A model generated the notes under the pieces. It worked only from the letters and a program-made list of their open reading frames with translations, did not search any database and had not been told where the DNA came from. DNA of 26,254 nt from an uncultured Muribaculaceae bacterium (lineage in GTDB: Bacteria; Bacteroidota; Bacteroidia; Bacteroidales; Muribaculaceae), in contig CAJTOZ010000014.1 in NCBI GenBank assembly GCA_910578095.1, positions 42,453 through 68,706 of the forward strand. The letters are read 5' to 3'. Position 1 is the stretch's first letter. The number at the start of each line of letters is the position of its first letter. Positions 24,764 through 26,254 of this stretch are shown piece after piece. The translations under genes were made by a program, and so were the position numbers.

Positions 24764-26098
24764 ATGGACAATATTCGCGTGAATATCAGCGACGCCCTCG
24801 GCGCAGTGAGCCAGAACGCCATCGAGGCCATGGCCCCGGAGGTGCGCAACAGTGTGAACACCCTTGTAGAAGGCACAGGTGCCGGCAACGACTTCCTCGG
24901 ATGGGTGCGCCTGCCCGAAAACACCCCCGACACCCTTCTCGATGATATCAAGGCCACGGCCGAGCGCCTCCGCTCCGAGTGCGAGGTGGTGGTGGTAGTG
25001 GGCATAGGCGGCAGCTATCTCGGCGCCAAAGCCGTGCTCGAAGCCCTCGGCAACCCCTTCAGCGTCTACGACAACGCATCCAAACCCCAGATAGTGTTCG
25101 CGGGCCACAACATCGGCGAGGACTACCTGCACGACCTCATGGCCTATCTCGAAGGCAAGCGTTTCGGCATCGTGGTCATCAGCAAGAGCGGCACCACCAC
25201 AGAGCCCGCCATCGCTTTCCGTCTGCTCAAGTCACGCCTCGAAGCCACTGCCGGCCGTGAAGCCGCCGCACGTCGCATCGTGGCCATCACCGATGCCAAG
25301 CGCGGCGCCCTCCGCACTCTGGCCAACGAAGAAGGCTACACCACCTATGTGATCGACGACAACGTGGGCGGCCGATTCTCCGTGCTCAGCCCCGTGGGCC
25401 TGCTGCCCATCGCTATCGCCGGCCACGACATCAAGGCCCTGATGGAGGGCGCACGCGAGCGCCAGAAGGCCATACTCAGCGGTGCCGACAAGAGCGCCGA
25501 GGTATATGCCGTGACACGCAACGCCCTCTATCGCTCCGGCAAGAAGATCGAGATTCTCGTAAACTACAACCCCCGCCTCCACTACTTCGCCGAATGGTGG
25601 AAACAGCTTTATGGCGAGAGCGAGGGCAAGGACCACAAAGGCATCTTCCCCGCCTCCGTCGACTTCAGCACCGACCTCCACTCCATGGGTCAGTGGATAC
25701 AAGACGGCGAGCGCACCATCTTCGAGACCGTGATATCCGTGGCCAATGTGGACCACGAAGTGCGCATACCCTCCGACGACGCTAATCTCGACGGCCTCAA
25801 CTTCCTCGCCGGCAAGCGCGTGGATGAGGTGAACAAGATGGCCGAGCTCGGCACACGTCTGGCACATGTGGATGGCGGTGTTCCCAACATCCTCATCACA
25901 ATCGACGCCCTCACGGAGCGCACCCTCGGAAGCCTCATATACTTCTTCGAGGCCGCATGCGGCATCAGCGGCTACATGCTCGGCGTCAACCCCTTCAACC
26001 AACCCGGCGTGGAAGCCTACAAGCGCAACATGTTTGCCCTGCTGGCGAAACCTGGCTACGAAGAAGAAACCAAAGCCATACGCGAGCGCATCAGCTGA
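24764..26098 (+). CDS. pgi: Glucose-6-phosphate isomerase
   Basis: The enzyme interconverts glucose 6-phosphate and fructose 6-phosphate in glycolysis and gluconeogenesis. The ATG at 24764 is used because the longer frame starts within the promoter. At 444 aa it is of the shorter Bacillus-like form. Sugar-phosphate-binding SIS motifs are visible: VVGIGGSYLGAKAVLEAL (about 75-92), VVISKSGTTTEPAIA (about 132-146) and GGRFSVLSPVGLLP. The catalytic Glu region lies in GESEGKDHKGIFPAS, and the C-terminal FNQPGVEAYKRNMF contains the conserved catalytic-site Lys. Composition returns to the GC-rich host style. It has its own promoter, the second copy of the 33-bp repeat. Confidence 0.96.
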   Translation: MDNIRVNISDALGAVSQNAIEAMAPEVRNSVNTLVEGTGAGNDFLGWVRLPENTPDTLLDDIKATAERLRSECEVVVVVGIGGSYLGAKAVLEALGNPFSVYDNASKPQIVFAGHNIGEDYLHDLMAYLEGKRFGIVVISKSGTTTEPAIAFRLLKSRLEATAGREAAARRIVAITDAKRGALRTLANEEGYTTYVIDDNVGGRFSVLSPVGLLPIAIAGHDIKALMEGARERQKAILSGADKSAEVYAVTRNALYRSGKKIEILVNYNPRLHYFAEWWKQLYGESEGKDHKGIFPASVDFSTDLHSMGQWIQDGERTIFETVISVANVDHEVRIPSDDANLDGLNFLAGKRVDEVNKMAELGTRLAHVDGGVPNILITIDALTERTLGSLIYFFEAACGISGYMLGVNPFNQPGVEAYKRNMFALLAKPGYEEETKAIRERIS

Positions 26099-26120
26099 TT
26101 GCCGACGCCCCGTCATGGCT

Positions 26121-26254
26121 TTAGCCCAACCTTCTTGAAATACGGATGGTCCGGCTCGTGCCGGCCGGGTCTTTTGATGATTCCTTCAGGCAGGATCCGA
26201 TTATGGCGTCCACGCCCTTCGTATGACACTCATTGCAGACATAGTGTCCATTCA
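26121..26254 (-). CDS. Partial cysteine-rich protein, possible DUF5714 fragment (cut by the window edge)
   Basis: The minus strand is open from the window edge to a TAA at 26121-26123. It reads GHYVCNECHTKGVDAIIGSC and then LKESSKDP before a short basic tail. The CxxCH motif and the GVDAII..CL..SSKDP spacing resemble DUF5714 proteins. In those proteins more domain (with a His-Gly-Pro-Glu-His motif) should follow after Lys-Asp-Pro, and here it does not. The gene therefore seems 3'-truncated, or the resemblance is limited to a metal-binding motif. Its start lies outside the window. Confidence 0.45.
   Translation of the reverse strand, partial: NGHYVCNECHTKGVDAIIGSCLKESSKDPAGTSRTIRISRRLG

Overview
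The window looks like a chromosomal segment of a GC-rich member of the Bacteroidales. Muribaculaceae-like is my best guess, but I cannot verify the family. The basis is the recurring Bacteroidota promoter form (TTTG, 19-20 bp, TAnnTTTG), weak or absent Shine-Dalgarno sequences, a frdCAB-type quinol:fumarate reductase operon, outer-membrane barrel proteins with carboxypeptidase-regulatory-like domains, DUF3943 and DUF6359-like exported proteins, and an RNA pseudouridine synthase with a long N/Q/R/Y/G-rich head.

Layout. 81-4085 (minus): succinate dehydrogenase/fumarate reductase operon frdC-frdA-frdB with its promoter and terminator. 4139-6167 (minus): a large secreted multidomain protein. 6322-9552 (plus): pseudouridine synthase and asnS in tandem. 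9578-11206: an ArnT/PMT-type membrane glycosyltransferase. 11317-13189: an OmpA-like protein, a SemiSWEET sugar transporter and a small acidic DUF2795 protein. 13190-16385: an AT-richer cassette with a putative structured RNA, an AIPR-like gene and a Fic gene. 16416-21248: terminator, Ala/Lys-rich lipoprotein (minus), outer-membrane barrel protein (plus) and DUF3943 protein (minus). 21503-24727: a second AT-richer cassette, with a hexapeptide acyltransferase and an 865-residue multi-membrane protein holding a degenerate Nudix-like motif. 24764-26098: pgi. The right edge holds a fragment of a cysteine-rich (DUF5714-like) gene on the minus strand.

The most notable region is 13190-16385. A good promoter (13350-13381) leads straight into three head-to-tail hairpins whose apices all read TGGATA. 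A weaker fourth hairpin and an intrinsic terminator follow, and 24 bp after the terminator an AIPR-like (abortive-infection-type) gene starts without a promoter of its own. This is the layout of an RNA antitoxin/protein toxin (type III-like) locus. A class II Fic protein follows. The last seven codons of the upstream DUF2795 gene reappear at 16364-16385 with only synonymous changes, directly before what looks like the original terminator of that gene. The cassette therefore appears to have been inserted at the 3' end of the gene, rebuilding that end.

The second cassette is also bracketed by a duplicated functional piece: a 33-bp exact repeat carrying the entire pgi promoter lies before the acyltransferase and again before pgi. 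Both cassettes look like accessory cargo inserted with the host's control signals left intact. No integrase, transposase, CRISPR array, tRNA or rRNA was seen.
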